Shown piece after piece: positions 39,179 through 49,841 of a stretch of DNA of 64,000 nucleotides. Positions within the stretch are counted from its first letter, which is position 1. Every line of letters begins with the position of its first letter. Where the stretch lies: NCBI GenBank assembly GCA_951799405.1, contig OX637350.1:9719852-9783851 (forward strand), read 5' to 3'. Made by a program: the position numbers and the translations under genes. The DNA is from Agapetus fuscipes. Lineage: Eukaryota > Arthropoda > Insecta > Trichoptera > Glossosomatidae. Below the pieces are notes generated by a model. That model was not told the origin of the DNA, ran no database searches, and saw nothing but the letters and a program-made list of their open reading frames with translations.

Positions 39179-39778
39179 ATATTGCGTCTTGGCAATGAAC
39201 GCGTCTGCCTGATATTTTTCATACGATATTCTTTGAAGGGCAGCTTTTGGCATTAAGAGTTTAATCGTAAATATTTAAAAATAGCCCCGCCCTGTCGCGC
39301 GCCCGAGGGCAGCGTTTCACATTCCCAAACGGGCGGCCGACTTAAACGTTTGATGTGTACATTTTTGTTGTACCCGCTTTGACTTATTTAGCTTTGATGC
39401 TATCAGGAAATTTACATAATGTTATGAAATTTCGAATAAAAAAAACAAATCACGCGCGAATGGCAGCCGGCATTTCCATAATTCGAATTTGAGCACTCGT
39501 GCACATACTGGTGCCCCCTCCCTCCCCCACACCACCACCTCCCACCTCCTACAAATAACCAAATCAAAATTCGGACGTTAATGATACAGCTACGCAGTAA
39601 TTACCTCAACTTGTTTCTACGAATCTTTAGAGATTCGTAGAAACTTTACATTTCAATCTTTAGAGATTCGTAGTAGACATAGGAAAGCATTCGTAGAGGA
39701 AATTTTTAAGGCTACGCATTTCAGAGGCTTAAGAACGAATTTCAGAATGACGTTCATTTCTCAGCATGAGAGCTTCTA
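39179..39778. other. No gene; hairpin and GC-rich scrap
   Basis: 39285-39345 is GC-rich with CGCGCGCCCGAGGGC. 39613-39643 is a perfect hairpin (TTTCTACGAATC, GATTCGTAGAAA), and half of it repeats at 39655-39673. No coding signal. Confidence 0.4.
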
Positions 39779-39938
39779 TTATAATAAACATTGCGTAAAG
39801 TCCTCATCATCGTGAAAATTTAAAAATGTATGAAAGCTAAATCACTCACCAGGGGTGATGTTGTGTCTTCAATACATTCTTATATTTACGCGGTGATGGG
39901 GACTTTGTGCAATGCTATATACTTGTAGTAGAGTGTCG
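39779..39938. mobile_element. MITE-F copy, decayed
   Basis: AATAAACATTGCGTAAAG, TGTATGAAAGCTAAATCACTC and the end CAATGCTATATACTTGTAGTA follow the layout of the 3244-3396 copy. Confidence 0.45.
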
Positions 39939-39946
39939 CTATTCAA

Positions 39947-40060
39947 TGAGGTCCGCACGTAAATTGACGTGGAAAAAATTATGGCGTCATTCGGTCGGGT
40001 TGATAGGGAAAAGGCAAACAAATATATTGTTATTGGTTGCTAAGGACGGCAGCCCTACAC
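39947..40060. repeat. Dispersed repeat G, copy 2
   Basis: AATGAGGTCCGCACGTAAAT and GTTGATAGGGAAAAGGCAAA match copy 1 at 35425. Confidence 0.55.
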
Positions 40061-40124
40061 AAGCTTAGGAAAAAATGATCGGAAAATCAAACGCTTACGA
40101 GAGCTGTTATTTTATTCATCATAC

Positions 40125-40498
40125 TGTTGCGAACTTGAAATACGTGCCCTTATACACGCATACATCATAAGACGGACTATGAAATCAAAGTGACTACGCA
40201 CACCTATGCACGTACTATAGAACCATCTAGAAGTAGTCCATGATTGTACCTATTCGTGCATTGGAATGACGTTCTAGTGATAGTGTGTGTACATAACGTT
40301 CTGGTGGTAGAATGTTCTAGGGAATGGGATAAATACCCCTCTGGTTCCCTATATAAGAGATCAAAGTGGTACGGACAGTAGAGTCGCAAGAGAGCAATTT
40401 GCTGAGTAACACCAATAAACAGTGATTGTCAAGTTGTGAAAAATAAATTATGTAAAATAAAATATGGCGTTTTAATTAAAAGAGAATCCAGCAGAACA
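40125..40498 (+). mobile_element. Probable solo LTR, third family
   Basis: TGTTGCGAAC to CAGCAGAACA, with TATATAAGAG at 40350 and AATAAA at about 40420 and 40442, an LTR-like order. Flanking tetramers (ATAC and ACAT) do not match, so exact ends are uncertain. Confidence 0.5.
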
Positions 40499-40724
40499 AC
40501 ATATTTTTTGGTAAATGATCTTGTTGAGTTTAATGTTTAATCGATAAAGTTTTATACTTGGGGCACTTGCAAAAAGCGCCACACCCACTTTTGGTCGTAT
40601 AAATTTAATTTTCGCGCGATTCGATGTTTATGTGTGAGGTATGACGTCATAGCTTGTATTGCTTGTATACGCGCAGTCCCTGCCTATATTTCAGTCACAC
40701 TGAGATTTTAGTCATACTGAGATC

Positions 40725-40819
40725 TTTCTAGCGTGTTTGGAATAGAACAACGTTGGTTCGATCCCCGCCTGGGTCACTTGACCATAACTTTGACCCTGGT
40801 TTAACAGATGTTATTGGGT
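40725..40819 (+). mobile_element. SINE-C copy, 5' piece
   Basis: GGTTCGATCCCCGCCTGGGT and CATAACTTTGACCCTGGTTT. Cut by the LINE UTR at 40831 and continued at 41126-41200. Confidence 0.65.
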
Positions 40820-40830
40820 AATTATTAATT

Positions 40831-41084
40831 CTATAATCTATAATCTATAATCTAAGTTGCAAGGATATATTCATTTAAAGCTCTCAGATGTATGCCCACA
40901 AACAAACACGTGTAGTTCGCGCTTACAAATGCTGATTGTGTACTTACAAATAAAATCCAAACCTCAAATGAACATAAGCCCTGCAACTCTTGCCGACATT
41001 CCCTGAAACAGGGGTGACATTGGCAAAGTGAACCATTTTTTACAGTATGGGTGGTCAGCCTCATACCAACCTATAAGTCAAGGA
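40831..41084 (-). mobile_element. LINE 3' UTR with seven-base tail unit
   Basis: The tail reads (TATAATC)n instead of (AATCT)n, followed by the reverse UTR to CTATAAGTCAAGGAA. It sits inside a SINE-C. Confidence 0.85.
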
Positions 41085-41125
41085 ATTAATTAATTCATTA
41101 ATATAAACAATAATGAATTATTAAT

Positions 41126-41200
41126 ACCTGTTTCTGGCGACGCAGAATAGGTTGGTGAATTGCATTCCTCTTCACAAATCAATTTAAAAAAGAAAAAAGT
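41126..41200 (+). mobile_element. SINE-C copy, 3' piece
   Basis: GAATAGGTTGGTGAATTGCA and CCTCTTCACAAATCAATT, then an A-rich end. Confidence 0.6.
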
Positions 41201-41234
41201 ACTAGACCTGGTGCGTTTAAAAATACGACCGCGG

Positions 41235-41480
41235 CTTGTATATAACACTGTGACGTAGTCTCCCCGCCACTTGCCCCAGAATGCAGTTTCCCGCGCGGGG
41301 GGTGGGGGGTTGTCCTGGTTGTTGCACCCCCTCCCCCCGCCACCCCTCCAGGGGGCGCACCGCTCCCTTTGATGTTCCCCGATGGCGGACTGCCGACTTG
41401 AACATTGTTCTTGGCGCGCTTTTATATTTCCGGATACCCGTAAGTGGCGCCTGCACTGCGCTCCCACCGTATAATACACG
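41235..41480. other. GC-rich islet with G-run/C-run hairpin
   Basis: About 240 bp of CpG- and GC-rich sequence in AT-rich surroundings. GGGGGGTGGGGGGT (41297-41310) faces CACCCCCTCCCCCC (about 41325-41338). Open frames on both strands reflect composition. It may be a promoter-like islet or a transposon piece; nothing decides between them. Confidence 0.4.
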
Positions 41481-41744
41481 CCAACCATACAAACTCACGT
41501 ACTCGCATTAATTATTAAGCGAAATTTAATTGAGCCTTTGAATTTGCGTAAAGAGTTTCACGTGAAAGAGATGAAAAAGTAACCTAGTTTTGAAGCGTTC
41601 CGTGTACTGCTTTAAAATGCTATGTTTGTACTTTCAAGAAACTGACAATCGTGCAATTAATTATGGGTAAATAATTACTACCTGAAGATGCAGACGGTAT
41701 GTTTGTGACAGGCGCGTGCATACAGTATAGGAAAACACATTTCA

Positions 41745-41985
41745 GAATAAACATATTATTTTCTCCCATTCTTTTAAAATAACTCATTTGAAATTGACTG
41801 AAGTGCTAACGATGGCTCCAATCGAACTTAAATTTTGAACAGAAATAAAATTATAAAAGTGAATTAAAACTTTATTTATTTAATTAATTATACAATGAAC
41901 TTTCACTGTGTAAGCCACCAAACCCTAAAAATTATTAAATTTTGAATTTTTAATCTGAATATCAAGCTTAAACGGTTTATTACCA
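41745..41985 (-). repeat. Dispersed repeat D, copy 2, split
   Basis: Reverse match to 8690-8860 (CTCCCATTCTTTTAAAATAA, CGATGGCTCCAATCGAACTT). It is interrupted at about 41850-41935 by a piece with AAGCCACCAAACCCTA and then resumes to GAATATCAAGCTTAA. Confidence 0.55.
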
Positions 41986-42054
41986 TATTGCCTACCTATT
42001 AGGCGCATGTGACTGTTTTTTGGAACCGGTCATAGAATTGAATATACGTACGAA

Positions 42055-42302
42055 TCTCGAATCTAAGTTGCAAAGATATGTAGCATTGGGGATTCACATT
42101 ATATGCATTCTCACAAGCAGACACGTACAAGTTCGCGCTTTACATGCCGCATGTGAACCTACAACAAAAAACCCAAAACTTAAATGGACATACACCCTGC
42201 AACTCTTGCCTTCCTTCCTTGTAACAGGGGTGACATTGGCAAAGTGAACCATTTTTTACAGTATGGGTGGTCAGCCTCATACCAACCTATAAATCAAGGA
42301 AT
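42055..42302 (-). mobile_element. TTAGA-tailed LINE 3' UTR (duplicated)
   Basis: Reverse UTR ending CTATAAATCAAGGAATTG. Its part from 42131 onward belongs to a tandem duplication whose partner starts at 43627. Confidence 0.8.
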
Positions 42303-42486
42303 TGTGCTGCTTTAAAATGCTATTTTGGTACTTTCAAAAAAATGACAATCGTGCAATTAATTATGGGTAAATTATAATTACTAGCTGAGGATGCAAAACG
42401 TATGTTCGCGAAACCGGTCATGAAACTGAATATACTCACAGTTATAATAAAAATAAAATAAATAAAAATCATCTATTTCCAGTTAT

Positions 42487-43112
42487 CTTGTTAAGATGGT
42501 TTGGGCATATGGAGAGAATGAATGAGGAAAGACTGACGAAGAAAGTATATGTTGGTAGAATAGATGGATGTCGTGGTAGAGGAAGACCGAGAAAGGTATG
42601 GATGGACCAAATATCCGAAATTGCGAATGAATGGAATATCCAGAGTCATAATAAAAGAAGAGCTTGTATGAAGAAGGTTATGACTCTGGAGGAAATGAAA
42701 GAAGTATGTAAGGATAGAAAGAAATGGCGGTTGATCTGTGATGTTGGCGGCTAGGGTTTGTTAAAGTAAAATTGGTTTTTATGATTTAGTTTTTTATGTC
42801 CATGTATATATTATAATTTATTGATTTTAAAAATGTAATTTGTCATGTATGTTCCTTGACTTATAGGTTGTTATGTGGCTGACCACCCATACTGTAAAAA
42901 ATTGGTTCACTTTGCCAATGTCACCCCTGTTTCAGGGAAGGACGGCAAGAGTTGCAAGGCTTATGTTCATTTGAGATTGGGTTTTTATATTGTAGGTCCA
43001 CATGCGGCATGTGTTAGCGCGAAATTATACATGTCTGCTTGTGGGAATGCATTTAATATAAATCTTAAATGATATATATCTTTGCAGCTTAGATTAGATT
43101 AGATTAGATTAG
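42487..43112 (+). mobile_element. TTAGA-tailed LINE, 3' 626 bp with defined ends
   Basis: Bounded by a 16-bp target duplication (ATCTATTTCCAGTTAT at 42471-42486 and 43113-43128); unit 2 of the tandem duplication keeps the empty site at 43965-43980. The insert holds the end of the LINE frame, a UTR of about 350 bp and a (TTAGA)n tail. It is the reference copy for the family. Confidence 0.95.
42488..42754 (+). pseudogene. LINE ORF C-terminal end
   Basis: 88 codons ending in TAG: LRWFGHMERMNEERLTKK, GRIDGCRGRGRPRKVWMD and MKEVCKDRKKWRLICDVGG. The WFGHxxRM...GRGRPRxxW pattern closes the polyprotein of several LINE clades (RTE-like and relatives); the clade is not settled without the RT domain. 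It is a 5'-truncated copy that cannot move itself. The same end occurs at 36924, 61924 and, reversed, at 31738 and 63388. Confidence 0.8.
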
Positions 43113-43626
43113 ATCTATTTCCAGTTATTTTACGAAATGCCAGGAGCCGACCATGACCTCATTCACATGTCTTCAGTATTTCCTTTGACTGCCTTGCAGT
43201 GCCGGACACTCTGCCTCGGAAAACACAGTTCTCTGATGCTTCAAACATAAAACCTTATATTTGCTTCCCATTGTGCTGTTGCTGTGTGCTCTTTCTCGCA
43301 GTGTGCTCTTTCTAAAATAAACCAAATAAATCTTAGACCTTATGAAATATGTACATACCTTTGTAAAATCCTACATTTTCAATTATTAAATACACCCCGA
43401 AAATATGGTAACCTGTTAGAACTTCATGCATCTACAGCCTTCGATCATGAGCAAGAGAAATGATTTCTGAAAATTGGTTCGTGCATCTTTTTCGAAGAAG
43501 ATAATAATAATAGTAATAATAATCTGACCACTCCATTCTTTTCTCGGTTGCTCCTTACCTCTTTTTCCTTTTGTATTATATTTATGTTAGTATTTATTTA
43601 GTTAATAATTAATAAAATAGTTTTTT

Positions 43627-44422
43627 TCGCGCTTTACATGCCGCATGTGAACCTGCAACAAAAAACCCAAAACTTAAATGGACATACACCCTGCAACTCT
43701 TGCCTTCCTTCCCTGTAACAGGGGTGACATTGGCAAAGTGAACCATTTTTTACAGTATGGGTGGTCAGCCTCATACCAACCTATAAATCAAGGAATTGTG
43801 CTGCTTTAAAATGCTATTTTTGTACTTTCAAGAAACTGACAATCGTGCAATTAATTATGGGTAAATTATAATTACTAGCTGAGGATGCAAAACGTATGTT
43901 TGCGAAACCGGTCATGGAACTGAATATACTCACAGTAATAATAAAAATAAAATAAATAAAAATCATCTATATCCAGTTATTTTACGAAATGCCAGGAGCC
44001 GTCCATGACCTCATTCACATGTCTTCAGTATTTCCTTTGACTGCCTTGCAGTGCCGGACACTCTGCCTCGTAAAACACAGTTCTCTGATGCTTCAAACAT
44101 AAAACCTTATATTTGCTTCCCATTGTGCTGTTGCTGTGTGCTCTTTCTCGCAGTGTGCTCTTTCTAAAATAAACCAAATAAATCTTGGACCTTATGAAAT
44201 ATGTACATACCTATGTAAAATCCTACATTTTCAATTATTAAATACACCCCGAAAATATGTTAACCTTTTAGAACTTCATGCATCTACAGCCTTCGATCAT
44301 GAGCAAGAGAAATGATTTCTGAAAATTGGTTCGTGCATCTTTTTCGAAGAAGATAATAATAATAGTAATAATAATCTGACCACTCCATTCTTTTCTCGGT
44401 TGCTCCTTACCTCTTTTTCCTT
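43627..44422. repeat. Tandem duplication, unit 2 (empty site)
   Basis: Second unit, without the LINE. ATCTATATCCAGTTATTTTA at 43965 is the uninterrupted target. It includes a reverse LINE UTR piece at 43627-43797. Confidence 0.9.
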
Positions 44423-44454
44423 TCACACTTCCTCTGTTCTCTGTATAAATATTT

Positions 44455-44680
44455 TATTCTTTAACTGTAACTTTGTCGCTATTCCGTTTGTGGTGGCCAA
44501 AGCCTCTGCAGAGCTGCCTCCATTTCTTCCTATCCTTACATACCTTTTTCAGTTCATTCATATCAATCACCTTTTTCATTCATTTTCTTCTTTTACGCTC
44601 GCTTTCCTCCTCTTATATCCTCTGTATTCTAATTTGAAATATGTCATAAACCTAACCAGATCAAACACATTTTTTTAAAG
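44455..44680 (-). pseudogene. LINE ORF C-terminal fragment, second subfamily
   Basis: Reverse strand gives MNELKKVCKDRKKWRQLCRG then FGHHKRNSDK. Upstream on that strand the frame is lost. Same subfamily as 29526-29800. Confidence 0.6.
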
Positions 44681-46785
44681 TAAAAAAGTAAAGCCATGGA
44701 GATGAACGAGCCTTGATAATAATGGCACCAAAAGAAGACGAAGAAGTGTGAAACTTAGATGCAGTGCCATTTTGCCCGCAATGCATATTTTCTATCAACC
44801 CGTTTTTTTTTGCGTTGCAGTACAAAAATCCAATTGATTTTTACAAAGTAACACAATGAAGTCGGTCTATCTTCATTTTATTTTGTTCGAGTGGCGATTC
44901 TCGCACTCCGGATAAACGGATGAATTTTCCACGGCGTAAAATAATTGTTCGCGGAACTGCAAATATTTGCACTGGGTAGTGGGTACTGCAAACGGAATAT
45001 TTGCTGCGGTTCGCACTCGGCGCGATGACGTAGGCGCGCCCAAACGCCCGCAAACTCAACGGGCAGCGACATCTATTAGTCGGTGTTTGCACTAAGCTTT
45101 TGCAGAATGGCAAAAAAACAGAAAAATCTACACAACTTTTTTTTAAAAGAAGTTGCTTTAATTGTTTGATTAATATAATGCACTCGGGCCTAAAATTTTA
45201 AATTAGATATTTTTCTCGGCGAGCAGAACACAGGTCTATGTGGCCAAAGTCCTGAACAAAAATTCAGTTTTCTTTACCCCTACAACCCGCCGTGTGATGT
45301 CACAACTTTTTTTGACATTTCGCAAGTTTTGTACATTTTGTTAGTCCCTAAATGGAGGAGCGCTGGCCGCGGTTAATGAAGGACGCCAATAACCAACCCG
45401 AATAGTCATTGTATAGATTTAATTTCATCTGTTTAATTCATTTTTAAATAAAAGTACATACCACACTTATTAGTTACTACAGTAATGGAGTCAAAACAAA
45501 TTTTAATTCATGACTCTCTTCTCGGCAGGCAAACGTCACACTTGTATAGGACTAATGTCTATGGCAACCCATGTATTTTTTTCCTTTTTCCTATAAATCC
45601 GGTTGAGTGACATCACAAGCTTGTCTATGATTCATGTTTGTTGTTTAATTCATTTGAAAATCTCATTAAGATCAAAAGGTACTTAAACATTCAATAAAAT
45701 ATGATGAAGATTTTTGATCCCTTTTATATAACTGAAAAAAATCGAATGGACTTAATTCCTTCCTTGCTTGTGTAGATTTTTCCTCTGATCGGTCGGACGT
45801 CCCCTCCCCCTTCCACCCTTGGATGTTTAATTCATGAAATAAAATCGAACGGTTAATTTAAATAAAAAAGAATCTTTGAAATATTCACGATCCAATTAAG
45901 GCGCCTGCCATTGTTGATGTTTGCAGAAAACTCACCTCCCATTACTGCACGAATATTACATCAAGAAAATAACCGACAGCTTTTAATAAAGTAAATACTT
46001 GAAAAAAAACCTTAAGGTGTATTTGAGACCAAAAACAACTTTGGCTATTCAAAAAAATATTTATAGGGTTAGCTTTCTATATATTTAAAAGAATTGAAAA
46101 TATTTTTTTTTATTTTTTTTTCCTTCAAATCAGCTGGTAATATGCCAAAAACCATTTAAAAAAGGCTGACTTTCCAGCGCGACTCACTTGTTATTCATAA
46201 ATATTTCAATGCCAAATATTTCATTTTTCGATAAAGTATTTATTCAGTTAAATTGAGACGATTTTCGAAAATTCATTTTTTACTTATTTACTGAGTTATA
46301 AATTTTGTTTCAAAATGTGTTTACGTAATATTTTTTTGTACGCGTTTTTAGTTCCTCCTGATCATTTTCCGCAAATATCACATCGTGGTTAAGTGAAACA
46401 AATGTTTTTAATTGTTTTCGTACATATTTTATTTGTCTAACAAAAAGAGGTAACATGTAAAGGCCTCTTGTAATTTTCGATTTTTGTTAATTTTCTATTT
46501 TTTACATAGATGGCGTTGGCCTATCCAATTTGATGGTTAGGCCGACAGAGGTGAAAAAACAGTTTTCTTGAAGACCGATCGGGACACATGTATACATTAT
46601 GTTCACATATTATATACGTATAAAATATGCAATAGGTATATGTGTAAATAAAATATACAGAATACGCGTAAAAATTCCGATATATTTTGACGGTACGACG
46701 GAAAAGAGACATGAACACCATGTCGAGTCGATAGAGTCGATAATAATATAATTTTGTATTCATTTTCAGGATTCCACGACATATC
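44681..46785. other. No gene recognised; CpG-richer patch 44880-45110
   Basis: 44880-45110 is relatively GC- and CpG-rich (TCGGCGCGATGACGTAGGCG) and open on the reverse strand without a known motif. 45200-45860 contains three GTTTAATTCAT-led stretches that look like diverged direct repeats. The remainder is AT-rich. Confidence 0.35.
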
Positions 46786-46789
46786 GATA

Positions 46790-47745
46790 AAAGACAATTC
46801 GTCCAACGATTACTCGGCCATAGACAAATCGGTCACACGACACTTCGTCCTCACGACTTTTCGGCAAACGAAATTTCGGTCAAAGACAAATCGGTCAACG
46901 ACAACTCGTCCAACAACAACTCGGCCATAGACAAATCGGTCACACGACACTTCGTCTACACGACTTTTCGGCCAACGACATTTCGGTCAAAGACAAATCG
47001 GTCAACGACAACCCGTCCAAAGACAACTCAGCCATAGACAAATCGGTCACACGACACTTCGTCCACACGACTTTTCGACCAACGACTTTTCGGTCAACGA
47101 CATTTCGGTCAAAGACAAATCGGTCAACGACAGCCCGTCCAAAGACCCGGCCATAGACAAGTCGGTCACACGACACTCCGTCCACACGACTTTTCGGCCA
47201 ACAACATTTCGGTCAAAGACAAATCGGTCAACGACAACCCGTCCAAAGACAAGTCGGTCACACGACACTCCGTCCACACGACTTTTCGGCCAATGACATT
47301 TCGGTCAAAGACAAATCGGTCAACGACAACCCGTCCAAAGACAAGTCGGTCACATGACACTCCGTCCACACGACTTTTCGGCCAATGACATTTCGGTCAA
47401 AGACAAATCGGTCAACGACAACCCGTCCAAAGACAAGTCGGTCACATGACACTCCGTCCACACGACTTTTCGGCCAATGACATTTCGGTCAAAGACAAAT
47501 CGGTCAACGACAACCTGTCCAAAGACAACTCGGCCATAGACAAGTCGGTCACACGACACTCCGTCCACACGACTTTTCGGCTAACGACATTTCGGTCAAA
47601 GACAAATCGGTCAACGACAACCCGTTCAAAGACAACTCGGCCATAGACAAATCGGTCACACGACACTTCGTCCACACGACTTTTCGGCCAACGACTTTTC
47701 GGTCAACGACATTTCGGTCAATGACATTTCGGTCACATACAATAT
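46790..47745. repeat. Higher-order satellite of 15/16-bp modules
   Basis: Modules such as AACGACATTTCGGTC, AAAGACAAATCGGTC, AACGACAACCCGTCC and ACACGACTTTTCGGCC are arranged in a fixed order. The commonest order is six modules (4 x 15 + 2 x 16 = 92 bp), repeated with a 92-bp period at about 47166-47550. Outer units are longer by whole modules. Long open frames on both strands follow from the module length and are not genes. Confidence 0.92.
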
Positions 47746-47752
47746 ATGGTAT

Positions 47753-48135
47753 TCAACCGGTCCGTAGTCTTATGATTTACACTTCTGACTCGTAAATGGA
47801 AGATTGTGTTTAGAGGGCTCTTGAGGTGTGATACACAAAAAAACAGCGCTCACCAAATAAATCATCCTAATTTTATTATTATTATTGTGGGTTCGAATTC
47901 CAGCGGAGCACAAAAAAATATAAGTACCATTTATATTTTCAAATATGCCCTTTGCTTGGTGACAAAAAATCATATACCTTTCCCAAAGCCCGGTCACTAA
48001 AGGTCCATCCAGCATTAGAGCAACTGGGTCTTGCTTAAGAATTGGTAATTTCTACAGCGACGACCAAGCTCGCAGAGGGCTCTTGAGGTGTGATACACAC
48101 AAAAACAACGCTCACCAAATAAATCATTATTTTTT
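47753..48135 (+). mobile_element. SINE-B copy with a SINE-B tail inserted in its head
   Basis: Head CCGGTCCGTAGTCTTATGAT to GAAGATTGTG. Then a SINE-B 3' end with (ATT)n tail (about 47812-47887), then the head resumes GTGGGTTCGAATTCCAGCGG and the body follows. ATTGTG borders the inserted tail on both sides. Confidence 0.8.
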
Positions 48136-48350
48136 TTTAATTGTCGAAATAACGAATCGTGAAAATAAATAGTTTGTTAACGAACAGGTTTTCTAAGATA
48201 TTCTGTGGAGCACATCTATATGTGACCGAAAGTCGTTTGAACGAAATTTCGTGTGAACGAAAAAACCTTTCCCAATGACCGGTCACCAAAGGTCCATCCA
48301 GCTTTACTTTATCCAGCAACTGGGTCTTGCTTGACAATTGGCGCTTTGTA
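48056..48350. repeat. Composite 295-bp segment, copy 1
   Basis: SINE-B tail, then about 110 bp of non-SINE sequence with CCGAAAGTCGTTTGAACGAA, then SINE-B body. It matches 50055-50349 with no difference seen by eye. Confidence 0.9.
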
Positions 48351-48374
48351 GCGACGATGACCAAGCTCGTAAAA

Positions 48375-48662
48375 ATGTCGATAGCTCAATTGGTAGAATG
48401 CTTGCATTCCATGCCGAGAGCAAGGGTTCGATCTCAAGGCTTACTCAGCCTTCACAAGAAATGAGAACCAGCCCCCTCGGGAGCTGGGAAACCCCCACTT
48501 CAAATGAAGTGGTTGGTGTAAAGCCGGCCACTTTACCTCTAAAAATAAATAGGTCCCGAATCCCGAAGTGACACTAAATACTGTAACTTCTAACTATAAA
48601 AAATAACTATGTAACTACTAACTTTATAGTGTAACTACACATAATGTGTAGCTTAGTTGCGT
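48375..48662 (+). mobile_element. SINE-A copy
   Basis: TGTCGATAGCTCAATTGGTAG, an incomplete box-B region (GGGTTCGATCTCAAGG), then body. It ends CATAATGTGTAGCTTAGTTG after a small local repeat of TAACTACTAACTTTA. Confidence 0.8.
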
Positions 48663-48742
48663 TCTGTGCTCCGCCGGGAATTGAACTTACAACCTTCCGA
48701 TTAAGAGTTGGAAGCGTAGTCAATAGACTAAGGACCGATCTT
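48663..48742 (-). mobile_element. SINE-B head fragment
   Basis: GTGCTCCGCCGGGAATTGAA to GACTAAGGACCGATC, the complement of the SINE-B tRNA-like head, directly abutting the SINE-A end. Confidence 0.65.
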
Positions 48743-48983
48743 TTTGCACGCATTCGGAAAAAAAATGTCGAATTCTAAGAAATATTATTATTTATTATAC
48801 AAGAAGTAGGTAGGTACCTTTTGTTGGTATAACTTTTTCCTCGCTGACGATATTCTGCTGGCCATGTTGTGCTATTATTGTTATTTGAGATGCAGGTGTT
48901 TTCTTATGTAGGGCTGTCAAAAATATATTGTCTTCATGCGTGAAATTAATTTTAATTTTTTTTTTCATTACTTTGGTTTAGCT

Positions 48984-49085
48984 CAAAATCTATAATCTAT
49001 AAATCGCTATTGCCATTTACGGCTCATATTTAATGCATAACCACAAGCAGGCACATTTATGTTCGTGTTTACACATGTTGTACAA
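48984..49085 (-). mobile_element. LINE 3' UTR, seven-base tail type, left piece
   Basis: TCTATAATCTATAAATCGCT, then the reverse UTR to TTACACATGTTGT. A reverse SINE-B follows and the UTR resumes at about 49404. Confidence 0.65.
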
Positions 49086-49099
49086 TAACAGTAAAAAAT

Positions 49100-49401
49100 A
49101 TAATATCAGGATGATTTATTCGGTGAGCGCTGTTTTTGTGTGAATCACACCCTCCTCCTTCGAGCCCTCTGCGAGCTTGGTCGTCGCTGTAGAAAGCTCC
49201 AATTCTCATGCAAGACCCAGTTGGTGTAAAGCCGGATCGACCTATGGTGACCGACCTTTGACAAAGACAGATTAATTTTGCAACCCAACGAAGAGCAAAT
49301 ATTAAAAAAGAAATCTTTTTTTTGAGCTCCGCCGGAATTCGAACCCACTTCCTTCCGATCCGGATTCAAAGTTTTAACCACTAGACTGCGGGCCGGTCTG
49401 C
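49100..49401 (-). mobile_element. SINE-B copy inserted in LINE UTR
   Basis: Reverse copy from GGATGATTTATTCGGTGAGC to CTAGACTGCGGGCCGGTC. It splits the LINE UTR copy. Confidence 0.8.
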
Positions 49402-49403
49402 CT

Positions 49404-49562
49404 TTTTATGTGTCTTTATCTACAAAATAAACCAAATCTCACATGAACATGAACTTAGCAACTCTTATCGCCCTGTTTTGAAATCGGGGTGGCAATTGCA
49501 AAAGTGAACCAAGTTTTTTTCTGTATGGTTGTCAGCCTCATACCAAACAACTAGTTAAGGTT
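49404..49562 (-). mobile_element. LINE 3' UTR, right piece
   Basis: ACCAAATCTCACATGAACAT to ACAACTAGTTAAGG. Diverged. Confidence 0.6.
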
Positions 49563-49841
49563 AATAATTATAGGCATTATTTCTTTTAAAATTACTCACC
49601 TTTGATATCTCTTTAAATATTAATTTATATTGACAGACTGCATTTGCGTCAACCCTTGTGAGTGATAAAAAATATATGCATGTGTCAGTTTGTGTAGTGG
49701 TGTGAGAAAAACTAACACACTGTTTTTTTTTTTGTACATTGATGGGATAGCTCCAAAACTTAATATATACATTTTGTATTATTTTCAAAACAATTCAAAG
49801 ATTTCAATTAATGATATTTCAAAATAAAATTGACAGTTAAT

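Larger units (their letters stand above)
42131..43573. repeat. Tandem duplication, unit 1 (with LINE insertion)
   Basis: Without the LINE at 42487-43112 and the second copy of its target, this unit is about 800 bp and matches 43627-44422 at high identity (for example GACCTCATTCACATGTCTTC and CACTCTGCCTCG in both). Confidence 0.9.

Noticed and set aside
44841..45113. 90-codon reverse frame
   Set aside because: No recognisable domain; open frame is expected in a GC-richer patch.
46940..47675. Series of overlapping reverse-strand proteins
   Set aside because: They are translations of the 92-bp satellite with the same internal repeats.
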